A stretch of DNA of 12,500 nucleotides from Trachelipus rathkii. Its lineage: Eukaryota; Arthropoda; Malacostraca; Isopoda; Trachelipodidae. Both the position numbers and the translations under genes were made by a program. Shown in pieces: positions 1 to 7,993 of this stretch. Location: contig JABUQX010103563.1 of NCBI GenBank assembly GCA_015478945.1, forward strand, positions 1-12,500. The letters are read 5' to 3'. The notes beneath the pieces are model-generated. The model was not told where the DNA came from. It saw only the letters and a list, made by a program, of their open reading frames with translations, and made no database searches. The first letter of the stretch is position 1. Each line of letters starts with the position of its first letter.

Positions 1-397
1 AAAGAGAGATCTACTAAAAAATTTCCTCGTGAAAACATGATTGTGGGGAGCACATGGTGGGTGTTTAAATGGAATGGTGAGTATAATGGCACTTTTTAGA
101 GGTAGAACACTGTAGTGTTGAATGAAGTAGATAGGACATAGGTTGTGTTGCTAAATTCGTAGTTGACAGACTGAAATTGAAGAGGGACACAAGGTGAAGT
201 TACCGATGAATTGTTTCAGATTTTTTCCGATTTGGGTGTTTCTGATAATGCGTCGACACTTTTCATTTGAAGGGTGCAGGATCAAGCAACCTATAAAAGT
301 GACGAGGTACTTGCACAATCTTTATCGTCATCAATCTCAACCATATTTCTAATTTTTCTTGGAGCAAGAACTAACTTTTTTTTCCTTTTGTTCATAT
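1..397. other. AT-rich sequence with no recognisable gene
   Basis: Neither strand has a long open frame and I recognise no protein. Directly left of the acidic minus-strand frame at 398-529, the minus strand carries a short basic frame (residues NKRKKK, then APRKIRN) in a different phase, followed by stops near 300. This could be the next piece of the same broken gene. A small perfect inverted repeat, AACACT-gt-AGTGTT, lies at 106-119. Confidence 0.5.
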
Positions 398-529
398 TCA
401 TATTTCAAAACATTCCGCTATTTTACTAACAAATCCATCACTCTCTACGGAGTCATATTCCACGTCATCCTCACTTTCACTGTCTGAGGATTCAAAAAGA
501 GAATTCCCTTCCAAATATGAATTAATATA
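398..529 (-). pseudogene. acidic coding fragment, unknown family
   Basis: Read on the minus strand, this stretch encodes a Ser/Asp/Glu-rich segment (SSDSESEDD, then VEYDSVESDG, then FVSKIAECFEI) ending at a stop at 398-400. No start codon is visible; upstream on this strand the frame runs into the (TA)n tract. Acidic Ser-rich segments like this occur near the N-terminus of many cut-and-paste transposases, including piggyBac types, and also in ordinary nuclear proteins. The basic segment that follows in another frame (NKRKKK) would suit a nuclear protein broken by a frameshift. No domain is recognisable, so the family is not assigned. Confidence 0.3.
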
Positions 530-546
530 TATATATATATAGTGTA

Positions 547-589
<43 letters not shown>

Positions 590-913
590 ATAATATAATA
601 ATATATATATATATATATAATATATATATATATATAGTATAAATGACTGTATATATATATATATATATATATTATATAATATATATATAATAATATAATA
701 TATATATATATAATATATATATATATATTATATATATATATATAATCTATATAATAGATATAATATATATATATATGGATATATATATATTTATACCATA
801 TATATATATAATATATATATATTATATAATATTATATATATACTATATATATAATATATATATATATTATATATATAATTATAATGATATATATATATAT
901 ATTAATATATATA
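524..913. repeat. (TA)n microsatellite tract, interrupted
   Basis: About 390 bp of almost pure TA dinucleotide with short phase breaks (TAATAT, ATAGTGTA) and one small insert, aaatgactg, near 641-649. It ends exactly where the hAT-like element's terminal repeat begins at 914. Confidence 0.95.
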
Positions 914-931
914 TAGTTGGCTGAGCACCGG
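914..931 (+). repeat. left terminal inverted repeat of the MITE
   Basis: TAGTTGGCTGAGCACCGG pairs with 1177-1196 read on the other strand. Relative to the right end it lacks the GT after TAGT and reads CTG in place of CGA before the shared AGCACCGG. Confidence 0.6.
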
Positions 932-1176
932 AATTTGGGCACACGCACCGCAATTTAAAGAGTATGCTGACCACGCAATCGCACCGCTAATAGAGTAAGC
1001 TCACCAACCCATCACCGCACCTCAGAAATTTTTGCTCACAGGCACAGCACCGCACCTCTCATGTTTCGATGCGCACTCACTGGGTCAATGAAATTAATTG
1101 TACTGCACCGCACGTACCGACCGTACCGGCACGTACGTCGACCAAAATAAGCGCACCACGCAACCGCACCGCGCAC

Positions 1177-1196
1177 CCGGTGCTTCGCCAACACTA
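1177..1196 (-). repeat. right terminal inverted repeat of the MITE
   Basis: On the minus strand this reads TAGTGTTGGCGAAGCACCGG, the better preserved of the two ends and the closer to a typical hAT terminus. The plus strand leads directly into single-copy-looking sequence at 1197. Confidence 0.6.
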
Positions 1197-1511
1197 TAAA
1201 ACTGCATTACCCTAAAGAGCATATCAAGGGTATCCGTCGTAATATATCTACCACAGGTAGAGAAAAGCATAACGGTACATATTCGTTGGTCATGAAATAC
1301 CACAAATAAAGCATCAAACGGAACACCGTTGGTAAGATTCTACCACAAACTTCTCATCACGGAGCCCACAGTGCAGCTAAGGTGGATTTTATGTGACAGA
1401 AATATATATTACCCCCTAACTCCCCCAATTCTCCAATTTCATCCCCATATCTCATGACGTAATAATTTTAGAAAGAAAAAACTAAAAAATTGCTCTAGGC
1501 GTTGGTAATTT
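1197..1511. other. non-coding stretch between mobile-element ends
   Basis: Ordinary AT-rich sequence. No open frame is worth reporting and there is no recognisable RNA gene. The only composition features are a C-rich patch near 1411-1440 and poly-A-rich sequence near 1470-1490. If the terminus at 1512-1539 is real, this DNA would lie inside that element. Confidence 0.5.
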
Positions 1512-1539
1512 GTACCCTCGGGTACCTGAGCAGGGTTAA
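1512..1539 (-). mobile_element. possible piggyBac-like terminus with TTAA target
   Basis: Read leftwards on the minus strand, TTAA (1536-1539) is followed directly by CCCTGCTCAGG and then by the palindromic GTACCC-GA-GGGTAC (1512-1525). Insertion at TTAA and a terminus starting with CCC are hallmarks of piggyBac-superfamily elements. The element would extend left, which is also the direction of the acidic minus-strand fragment at 398-529. The matching second end is not in the window. A chance TTAA-CCC is quite possible. Confidence 0.3.
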
Positions 1540-1556
1540 ATATATTTTTTTTCCAG
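1536..1556 (+). promoter_or_regulatory. acceptor-like polypyrimidine-AG upstream of exon 1
   Basis: A run of T followed by CCAG (AG at 1555-1556), 14 bases upstream of ATG 1571, looks like a 3' splice site for a non-coding leader. It is followed at once by a perfect donor-like GTAAGT at 1561. It also overlaps the TTAA of the possible piggyBac end, so the interpretations compete. Confidence 0.2.
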
Positions 1557-1570
1557 AGCTGTAAGTAATA

Positions 1571-2132
1571 ATGGATTCAGAATCTTCGACTTCGTCCTCT
1601 AAAGCTACAAGTGGTGTATTTTTGAGGCAGAAAGACAAGATTTTTCCGATTGGATATATGTCCCTTCAAATTACTGGCCGTAAGTTGCCATTCAATGGTC
1701 AAGTTTTACGCTGTTAATTTTACAATAATGGTCAAGTTAAACTAGAAAGCAGAGATGCTGAAAGGCTCACAATCCAGGAAATTGTATTTCTTTTGGGAGA
1801 AAGCTAAGATACGTACCAAACATTTAAAAGATTGTATTGCAAAGCTTGAAAAACTTAACTAGGAATGGAAAAACTGCAATAAAAATGCCACAGAAGCGTA
1901 AGCCTAGCCCAAAAAAAGAAAGTGAAAGCTTTTAAAGTCAAGCCTTGATGACCTGCTTGATGTTGCACACCAAAAATTTCTGAAGAACAAAAATGAAGAA
2001 GACAGTTTTTTGCTCCTTTAGAGACATAAGGGACGTACTGTCTGCATGGGAGGAGTTGATATAAAATACCTACGAGCAAAAGAGCGAAGTACACAAAGAA
2101 AAACAGCTGAGTCGGTCAAACTGAAAAAATAA
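1571..2132 (+). other. exon 1 of the orphan-family pseudogene
   Basis: It starts at ATG 1571, giving MDSESSTSSSK, a Ser-rich start that fits the family. The frame holds to about 1786, with a stop at 1715-1717 where the family has a residue inside ...VL-x-x-FYN. An extra T in the run 1787-1789 then shifts the frame. From 1788 a single frame reads through to 2130 with stops at 1860, 1899, 1905, 1923 and 2019, and ends at TAA 2130-2132. Content: FFWEKAKI, a helical Lys-rich part, LDDLLDVAHQKFL, EEDSFLLL, RHKGR, GVDIKYLRAKE and a charged tail. The 3' end of the exon is uncertain because I could not find a convincing donor in the right phase. Confidence 0.55.
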
Positions 2133-2351
2133 AGACTGAAACCTGTAGTCAAGCCTATATTGTAGTTTAAGTATAGTAGTTAGTACCTATCTGGATTGTA
2201 GTTTACGTATAGTAGTTAGTACCTATCTGGATTTATTTTGTTGCACCCACCTACCACTTTGATACCTATGTACGTAGATAAATATGTTTGTTGTTCTCAA
2301 GTTACTGTTTTTCTTCTGTGCTTCTAATCATTTCTTTCCGTCATTTTCTAG
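2133..2351 (+). other. intron of the orphan-family pseudogene
   Basis: Family-like coding sequence stops at 2132 and resumes at 2352 with an Asp/Glu-rich linker. The right end has a textbook 3' splice region: CTAAT (2324-2328) as branch point, a pyrimidine-rich stretch, and TTTTCTAG ending at 2351. The exon resumes in phase 1 (..at gac gaa gat..). The donor is not resolved; several GTAG and GTCA sites lie at 2115-2176 but none is strong. The retained intron argues that this copy arose at DNA level and is not a retrocopy. Confidence 0.5.
2159..2230. repeat. two tandem copies of a 36-bp unit
   Basis: Copies at 2159-2194 and 2195-2230 begin ATTGTAGTTTA and end AGTACCTATCTGG. They differ at one base (A versus C in GTTTA/CGTATAG). 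They lie within the intron and look like a recent local duplication. Confidence 0.9.
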
Positions 2352-3738
2352 ATGACGAAGATGAAGAAATGGAATTTTTAAGAACAAGTAGTGCTTCAGA
2401 AGAAGAAGAAGAAGAAGAAGAAGAAGAAGAAGAAGAATCACATAGAAATAAATATATAGAAGAGAAAGATTATGAGGATTTTCAGGACACAGGAATTGAC
2501 ACATCACAACCGAAGAAAAGAAAGTTCAGCCGAGAATGTATAGAAATTATCACAGAGAAATTGTCAATATTGTTAGATAAATGTAATATTTCGGATAGAG
2601 ACGTGGTTAGAATTGCTTCAGCTACTGTCGAAGTATTATGGCAAGATCCACAGAAGTTAGCAATCAGTAGGTGTACTGAACTAGTACGCAGACAGAAATT
2701 TTCAAGAGGAAAGAGCACAGATTAATAAAATTAGACTTGAAAATTCAGATTTACAAGGTGCTGTCCTACGTTGGGATTGGAAATTGATCCCAAACATATT
2801 GAACAAAGAAAATGTAGATAGGTCGGCAGTTTTGATATGCTGTGGTGATGAAGAGCAGTTGATAGGAGTTTCTCATACTAAAAATAATACTTGATGTACT
2901 CAGGCAAAAGCTGTTTTTTCTGAAATTGAAAAATGGGGTCAGTAGAAAAAATAAAAGCAATGTGTTTTGACAGTATTGCTGTCAATTCTGGTTGATTGAG
3001 AGGAACCTGTGTTTTATTAGAACAATTATTTTTTAAAAAGATCTACTTGGCATGTCAACACCACATTTCAGAAGTAATAAATATTGAGGGCAGGAAAATA
3101 ATTGATTGGAAAATGGGTTCAACTACTTGCCCTCAGACTGACATTTTTTTTAAAGATTTGTTACATTGTGGTCCAAAATTGACAAAAAAAAAGTATAATA
3201 TTGGTCTTGATGATGAACAGATCAAATTTAAATAAAATGTTTTATTGATCTCGAAGACATTTCCAGTCTTCTCTCAGCTCAATTAAAAAACCACGGCATC
3301 AGTCCAGAGAATATTATAAATAATGTTTACAGTTGTGTTTGCTATTTTAAGGTTGTCTTGCGGTCCAAAACATTTCTTTTAGAGCATTAGGTGCGTCATG
3401 CGATCCCGTCAGGTGGATGTCAAACCTATTTATTTCTAAAAAATTTCATTTTATGGATCAGTTTTTCTTTATGACCCCTAGATGCTCCCGGTAAAGCATT
3501 TTGCTTTTTCTACAATAATGTTTATAAAAGCCAGGTTTAATGTTCTATAAAGCTATTGGTCCCCAAACCGATTTATAGTTGTTTAAACCCATTCTATTAT
3601 GAAAAATTAATAGAAGACATTACTTCAAAGGTGGTATTGTCTAAACTTATAAATCATTTGTGGTATTTGAATCCGGAAATAAGTTGCTTTCGCTTGGGAC
3701 AAACTTTTTGAAAATGAAATTCAAAATAAGCAGTATTA
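2352..3738 (+). other. exon 2 of the pseudogene, part before the (GAT)n repeat
   Basis: Frame 2 reads DDEDEEMEF, an acidic linker, then SDRDVVRIASATVEVLW up to about 2699. A one-base slip moves to the frame starting at 2700, with QEERAQINKIRL, VLRWDWKLIPN, VDRSAVL and EEQLIGVSH, and a stop at 2892. After TGG 2934-2936 the frame slips again and gives SVEKIKAMCFDS, NSG, stop 2993, then LRGTCVLLEQ and LACQHHISEV to TAA 3233. Weaker pieces follow in changing frames: DLEDISSLLSAQL (from about 3244), GASCDPVRWMSNLF (3390-3431), MFIKARF, LFKPIL, and HLWYLNPE with AFAWDKLFENE (up to TAA 3736). Confidence 0.6.
2399..2437 (+). repeat. (GAA)13 run encoding a Glu tract
   Basis: Thirteen uninterrupted GAA codons lie in frame with the acidic linker at the start of exon 2. 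The matching region of the family is acidic too, so this is probably a slippage expansion inside an already Glu-rich coding linker. Confidence 0.9.
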
Positions 3739-3768
3739 AGTACCATTATCTCTTTTTGATAAAACAGC

Positions 3769-4069
3769 ATGATGATATTGTGATGATGATGCAGAGCGGC
3801 ATGATGATTATGATGATGATGGGGATGAGATGAGCGATGATGATGATGCGATGATTTGATGATTAGATGATGATGATGATGATGTGATGACATTGTGATG
3901 ATGATGATGTGATGAGTGATGACGATGCATGATGTTGAGATTAGTGATGATGATGATGTGATGATGGTGATGATGTGATGATGACAGATGACATGGCATG
4001 ATGATGACATGTGATGATGATGATGATGGATGATGATGATGATGATGAATATTTGATGATGATGATGAC
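3769..4069. repeat. (GAT)n trinucleotide tract, imperfect
   Basis: About 300 bp of GAT/ATG repeat with scattered breaks (GCGATG, GATGAGATGAGC, GACGATGCATG). On the minus strand it gives spurious His- and Ser-rich frames. It sits between the AFAWDKLF part of the pseudogene and the FVKPLT part, where I expect an acidic, variable stretch in the family. Growth from existing Asp codons (GAT) is a likely origin. Confidence 0.9.
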
Positions 4070-4465
4070 ATTTATGTGAGCCAAGCAAAACTTACTGAGT
4101 TTTGATGGGAAGAACACCCTACAAGAAGATAGGATAGTTGGTGCCAAAATCGCTTCTTTGAGAGAGAAGCTTCTCCATCTCCCTTTTTCAGGGATTAGGT
4201 CGATCACTTTGTGAAACCACTAACAGATTCAACTTGTTCAAAAGGTTCATTAATTTCACAACTCTTGGGCTCTTATACATTCCGATCCGGAGATGTTTGA
4301 AAGGAAAACCCAACTAAAAAGAACAGGGACTTATCAAACGTTTTAGGGCTGTAAAGGACACAAAAAAGGGTGTCAAATTAATGGAAGCTAAAACATTATG
4401 CAACAAAAGATGAAGAGCAGAAGCAGTCTGTTTCGCAGTATGTGAAGTTGCTGAATGTCTACTAG
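4070..4465 (+). other. exon 2 of the pseudogene, C-terminal part after the repeat
   Basis: The pieces recoverable in order are DHFVKPLT (from about 4202), RFNLFKRF in the next frame, RAVKDTKKGVKLMEA (4345-4389), and after another one-base slip TKDEEQKQSVSQYVKLL (4403-4453) to TAG 4463-4465. The family normally has a motif close to VVNDTAERGVKL followed by TKDEEQKQ near its C-terminus. The pseudogene therefore reaches the end or nearly the end of the protein. The first 130 bases after the repeat are hard to align. Confidence 0.5.
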
Positions 4466-4870
4466 ACACCTAGACTATTGAAATTCCACCCTCTCAAACC
4501 TCTCTATCACCTACTTGTTTCTAGTAACTCAATTGACAAATTTACCTAAACAATTGACCCACCTACACTCCATGAATAATAAAATTTATTGTTATTAATA
4601 TCTAATTAATATTTAATTTAGATATAAAACCTATACTGATGTTACTATCTTGCTATTTCTAAAGATTGTTTTGGTAATAATTAAGTTCACTGTTTTAAAT
4701 TCAATATAATTTGGATTAAAATAAGGAAATGGTCTGTACAACAAATATATTTTCTTCCTCCCCCTCCCATTGATTCAATTCCTTCCTTCTACCCAATTCT
4801 GGTTTAAAATTTATTTAAATATATCTTAAATGTATCTCTAAATGTATCAGAAAAAGAAATGTTATAGCAA
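4466..4870. other. AT-rich spacer between two dead elements
   Basis: No open frame and no recognisable RNA gene. The sequence is AT-rich, with short pyrimidine patches near 4751-4800 (CCTCCCCCTCCC). I cannot place the 3' end of the preceding element precisely within it. Confidence 0.5.
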
Positions 4871-4879
4871 GAAAATTTG

Positions 4880-7350
4880 AGTGTGATGAGAGAAACAGAA
4901 ATTAGATTTCAGATTAATTTCTGTGAGGAAAGAGGTGTGTATGTAAGTAATCTTCTGGCTACAAAAGAGCATTCATAAGTATACTGGAATTCTAAGTAGA
5001 GATACTGGGTGTAGTGCTAATGATTGATTTTGTGATAAGAAGGAGATGCTGAAGTACATGGATGTTAAACAAGATAGGGTTAGGGATGGCTCATGGACTC
5101 ATTACATTGTTTTTGTAATAAGGTTAGTGGTCAGAGATGGAGAGTAGAAAGAGGCAGGGAAGAAGTGGGAAGAACCAAGAGTGAGAAGTTAAGTAAACAA
5201 GGCACATAAAGTATTTAGAGTGTCAGTCAAAACCAGTTCAGAGAACAAGATAATAAAATTGAAAAACTGGACAATAGATGAAGGAAGCCTGAAGCAGAGT
5301 AAGAGTAGTTATGATGTACAAGCAGGGAAGTAACTCAACAGTATACGTGATGAACAAAGAGGTGTTATGGCAGAGTGCTAAAAGGGAAAGAAAAAGGCAT
5401 GGTTGAAGGTGCAAAGCAACAGTGATGAAAGGTCCTCTAAATAGAAAGATTTTGGAATTATATAGCGATCGAAAAAGGAAGACTGGAAAGCTATAACACG
5501 TAGGCGAAAGAGGTAAGAACCGTGGAAAAAGGGGATGAATGGGGACTACAAAGGTGAATAGAAGCTTTTCTGGGAGTAAATGTTTTGTGTTAAGAATGAG
5601 AACAGGCGGAAACTATGGTAGAACAATGAATAAAGATGGTGCTTTCGTAACTGAGGAAGAATTGATGTGAGAAGAGTGTGAAGGAACACTTCGAAAATCT
5701 GTATAAGATGGTAGAATTGAAGAGGTGGAGTGTGGGCTTGATGTTGCAAAGTAGAAGCGCTAGGCATTTTAGGCGAAGGTAATTAGTGCAGGGATGAGAA
5801 AGCAGGGTAGTAGGTGGAGTGGAGAAAGCTGGGGAATGGCAAATCTGGGCAGGCAGATGGAATTACTGGGTATGGTCAAGAATGGGAGGCGAGATAGTGA
5901 TTGAATGGATTTGGAAGTTGTAAAACTGAAGGTTTATGGAGGGTATAGTTCCGGTATACGGAGGAGAGAAGTAGTACCTTATATATAATGATAAGGAGGA
6001 TAAAGAATTGTAACCCAGGGGAATTAGTTTATTGTGTGTCAAAGGGAAGGATATATGCTACATTTTGTTTAAGTTATCATTATGAATTAAGGACTGATTA
6101 GTAAAGAAATAAGGTGTCATTTTGGGAGGTGAGAGGATGTGTGGATCAATTACATTGAAACAAATGGGTTTATGTTTGAAATTTCTTAAATCTGATAACA
6201 TTGAAACAAAATGATTAGAAAAATGAGAGAGAAGTAGAATAAATTATATTTTTTGTGGATTTGAAACAGGCGTATGAGTTAGGATTGAATAGAAAGTGCC
6301 TCTGTGTAAGGAAAAGCAGTGATATATGTTGTTGGTGGTAGGCTTGTGGGGAATTTAAACCACAAAAGGTGTATGATTTGAGTAGTTAATAGTGTGTAAG
6401 AATAAATGGAGTCAAAGTATATTTGGTTTAATGACATTAAAGGAGCAGCAAGTAAGGGAAACAAGTTATTTCTCCTTGCGCTATTTTAATTTGTATATGA
6501 TGGGGTTAAGAACAAATTGAGGTGGGGTATAAAGCATATTAGAATGATATGAATTTATTAGATTAAAGGTCCTCTGCTTTAATATATGTGATTACGATTT
6601 ATTTTGCAGTTTTGAATTTAAGTTGAGAGTTTGAGAAGATTGGAAAAGTGTTTGGCAGTGGGTGTATGTGTGTGAAGTGTAGCTCTCAAAGCAAATGTAG
6701 ATAGCAGCAAGCTTATGCAGAGGAGGTGAGAGCTCATGGTGTGGAAATCATGGGAGATATTGAGCAACCAATATGTAGTGGCTCTGAGTTTAAATATTTG
6801 TGATAAATGTTAGATGAAAAGATAAAGAGGATGATCCAGAATGTAGTAAAAATAAGGAATAGGAAGATATTATAATTAAACCTGGTGGATGTGAAGTGAT
6901 TAAGCTTTGAGTGCGCTAGGCTTTTTATACATGAGGGCAAGGTTGTTACCTGTGTTAATTTATAGTGGTGAAACTATAGTCTGGAATAAAGGTATAAATC
7001 TAAGACATACAAAGTATTCAGATGGAAAAATTTTATATGTATGATGTGAGAAGAATTGGATAAATGTGTGAAAGACATTAGGGAGCTAAAGTGTGTTAAG
7101 AAAGGAGTAAAAATGAGAGAGTAAACGAGAGTACACGAGATGGTTTGGTCAGTATGAAAAGGATAGATTTATTGGTTAAGGGATGTATATGGTGAGTGAG
7201 TCTGTTGGGATTGGACGGCTGAAGATAAAAAGAAAAGGCTAAAAGGTCAGGTAAAGAATTCCTGAAGGAGATAGAACAGGGTTGTCAGAGGGCTAGTAAG
7301 TGCTATGAACAGAATTAATGTGGCGGAGTTTTTTGGAAAGGGGCAAGGTC
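4880..7350 (+). pseudogene. decayed non-LTR retrotransposon (LINE), endonuclease plus reverse transcriptase
   Basis: Family-order motifs appear in all three frames. From the end of the APE-type endonuclease: CEERGVYVSNL (4922-4954), MIDFVIRR (5020-5043) and DGSWTHYIVF (5095-5124), matching the usual SDHYLV box. From the linker and reverse transcriptase: VKEHFENLY (5678-5704), EGIVPVY near 5936-5956, KGRIYAT near 6041-6061, RGCVDQ and TLKQMG (6132-6166), VDLKQAYE (6255-6278, motif A), CVRINGVK (6393-6416), FNLYMMG near 6485-6505, LKANVDSSKLM (6685-6717), EFKYL (6786-6800) and RWFGQYE (7138-7158). The YADD box near 6573-6595 is destroyed. The N-terminal half of the endonuclease is missing, so this is a 5'-truncated copy or one eroded beyond recognition. 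I do not assign a clade. Dozens of stops show an old insertion. Confidence 0.7.
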
Positions 7351-7579
7351 ATTTTGGCCCAGGTTGAACACCACATTAGATAGATACCTATAGAGGGCCT
7401 GTCGCAGTCTCGTAAAACCTCAGGTGATTTTGACTGCAATTGCCTCTCACTTTGGCATATAAAGGTAAAAAGTGGGCTTTTCACTTCCGTCATGTTCTTC
7501 TACCATACCTTTTCTTCTCTTCCGGTATTCACTATATGACCCTGCACTCACACCTGTAGAATATATAAGGATAAATGTT
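7351..7579 (+). other. probable 3' untranslated region of the plus-strand LINE
   Basis: Coding similarity fades after RINVAEF (about 7313-7333). The following roughly 230 bp has mixed composition and no frame worth reporting, and leads directly into an (AAT)n repeat. That is the layout expected of LINE families that end in a short tandem repeat. Confidence 0.4.
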
Positions 7580-7622
7580 AATAAATAATAATAAAATAAT
7601 AATAATAATAATAATAATAATA
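7580..7622. repeat. (AAT)n repeat at the LINE 3' end
   Basis: Repeated AAT/TAA triplets, interrupted once by AAAAT. Its position directly after the LINE tail suggests it began as the element's own 3' tandem repeat. Confidence 0.85.
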
Positions 7623-7961
7623 TTTGACATTTAATAATAAATAATAACAATAAGAATTATACTAATAATGCCCATACTAATAACTATTTATCATTATTAA
7701 GCAATAATAATACAAGAATCATACAATATTAATAACAATAATTAGTGTATATTATGTAATAATAATATATATGAAGATATATATATTATAATATATAAGA
7801 TATAAATATATATATACATATTATTATGTATATTATTAATAGTTATTATTTTAACACTGCTTTTATATATTTTTAGTATATATGAGAAGATGGGATATAT
7901 TAGCTTATTATCTATATATATATACATATGGTTTATATCAAAAAATATTTAACTTTGATCT

Positions 7962-7990
<29 letters not shown>
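7623..7990. repeat. AT-rich low-complexity and (TA)n patches
   Basis: Mostly A and T, with AAT-type triplets on the left and short TA runs at 7740-7830, 7908-7928 and 7962-7988. No gene is seen. Confidence 0.85.

Positions 7991-7993
<3 letters not shown>

Larger units (their letters stand above)
914..1196. mobile_element. hAT-like miniature inverted-repeat element (MITE)
   Basis: A 283-bp block, much richer in GC than its surroundings, is bounded by imperfect terminal inverted repeats. The left end at 914-931 reads TAGTTGGCTGAGCACCGG. The right end, on the minus strand from 1196, reads TAGTGTTGGCGAAGCACCGG. They differ by a 2-base gap and about two substitutions. The TAGTGTTGGC-type end resembles the CAGTG...GGC termini known for hAT transposons. 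Inside, the word GCACCGC or a close variant recurs in roughly eight loosely spaced copies, as expected for subterminal transposase-binding repeats. There is no transposase, so this would be a non-autonomous element. No clean 8-bp target duplication is visible (left flank TA repeat, right flank TAAAACTG), possibly because the microsatellite has since changed. Confidence 0.6.
1571..4465 (+). pseudogene. decayed copy of an orphan invertebrate family, hAT-like transposase suspected
   Basis: Reading across frameshifts recovers a protein of roughly 790 codons in two exons. I recognise the order of motifs from an unnamed, multi-copy protein family of arthropods and cnidarians. They are: FLRQK...GYMSL and KLPFNGQVL; FYN..QVKLESRDA; FFWEKAKI.TKHLKDCI; LDDLLDVAHQKFL; a Glu-rich linker; SDRDVV; WDWK (usual form WDGK); VDRSAVL; MCFDS..VNSG; VLLEQ; LACQHH; GA....VRWMS; HLWYLNPE; VKDTKKGVKLM; and TKDEEQKQ. 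The Asp in WD, the Asp in CFD, the Cys-x-x-His and the later Glu follow the order seen in hAT transposases. That functional reading is inference. At least eight in-frame stops and about ten frame changes show it is dead. The family's usual length is recalled only approximately, but the copy looks nearly complete. Confidence 0.65.

Noticed and set aside
524..913. Possible CRISPR array or regular spaced repeat
   Set aside because: The repeats are dinucleotide runs with irregular breaks; there are no constant repeats with unique spacers, and the context is eukaryotic.
1094..1303. 69-codon minus-strand frame
   Set aside because: It crosses the MITE boundary at 1196 and has no recognisable motif, so it is a chance frame in the GC-rich element.
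1561..1566. GTAAGT donor next to an acceptor-like CCAG at 1555-1556
   Set aside because: Taken together they would define a 4-base exon directly before the start codon, which is implausible. One of the two is most likely chance.
1855..2094. 79-codon minus-strand frame
   Set aside because: It lies opposite exon 1 of the orphan-family pseudogene, whose plus-strand reading contains the conserved motifs.
3654..4207. Minus-strand frames of 87-144 codons rich in His and Ser
   Set aside because: They are translations of the (GAT)n repeat in different phases; the non-repeat ends show no conserved sequence.
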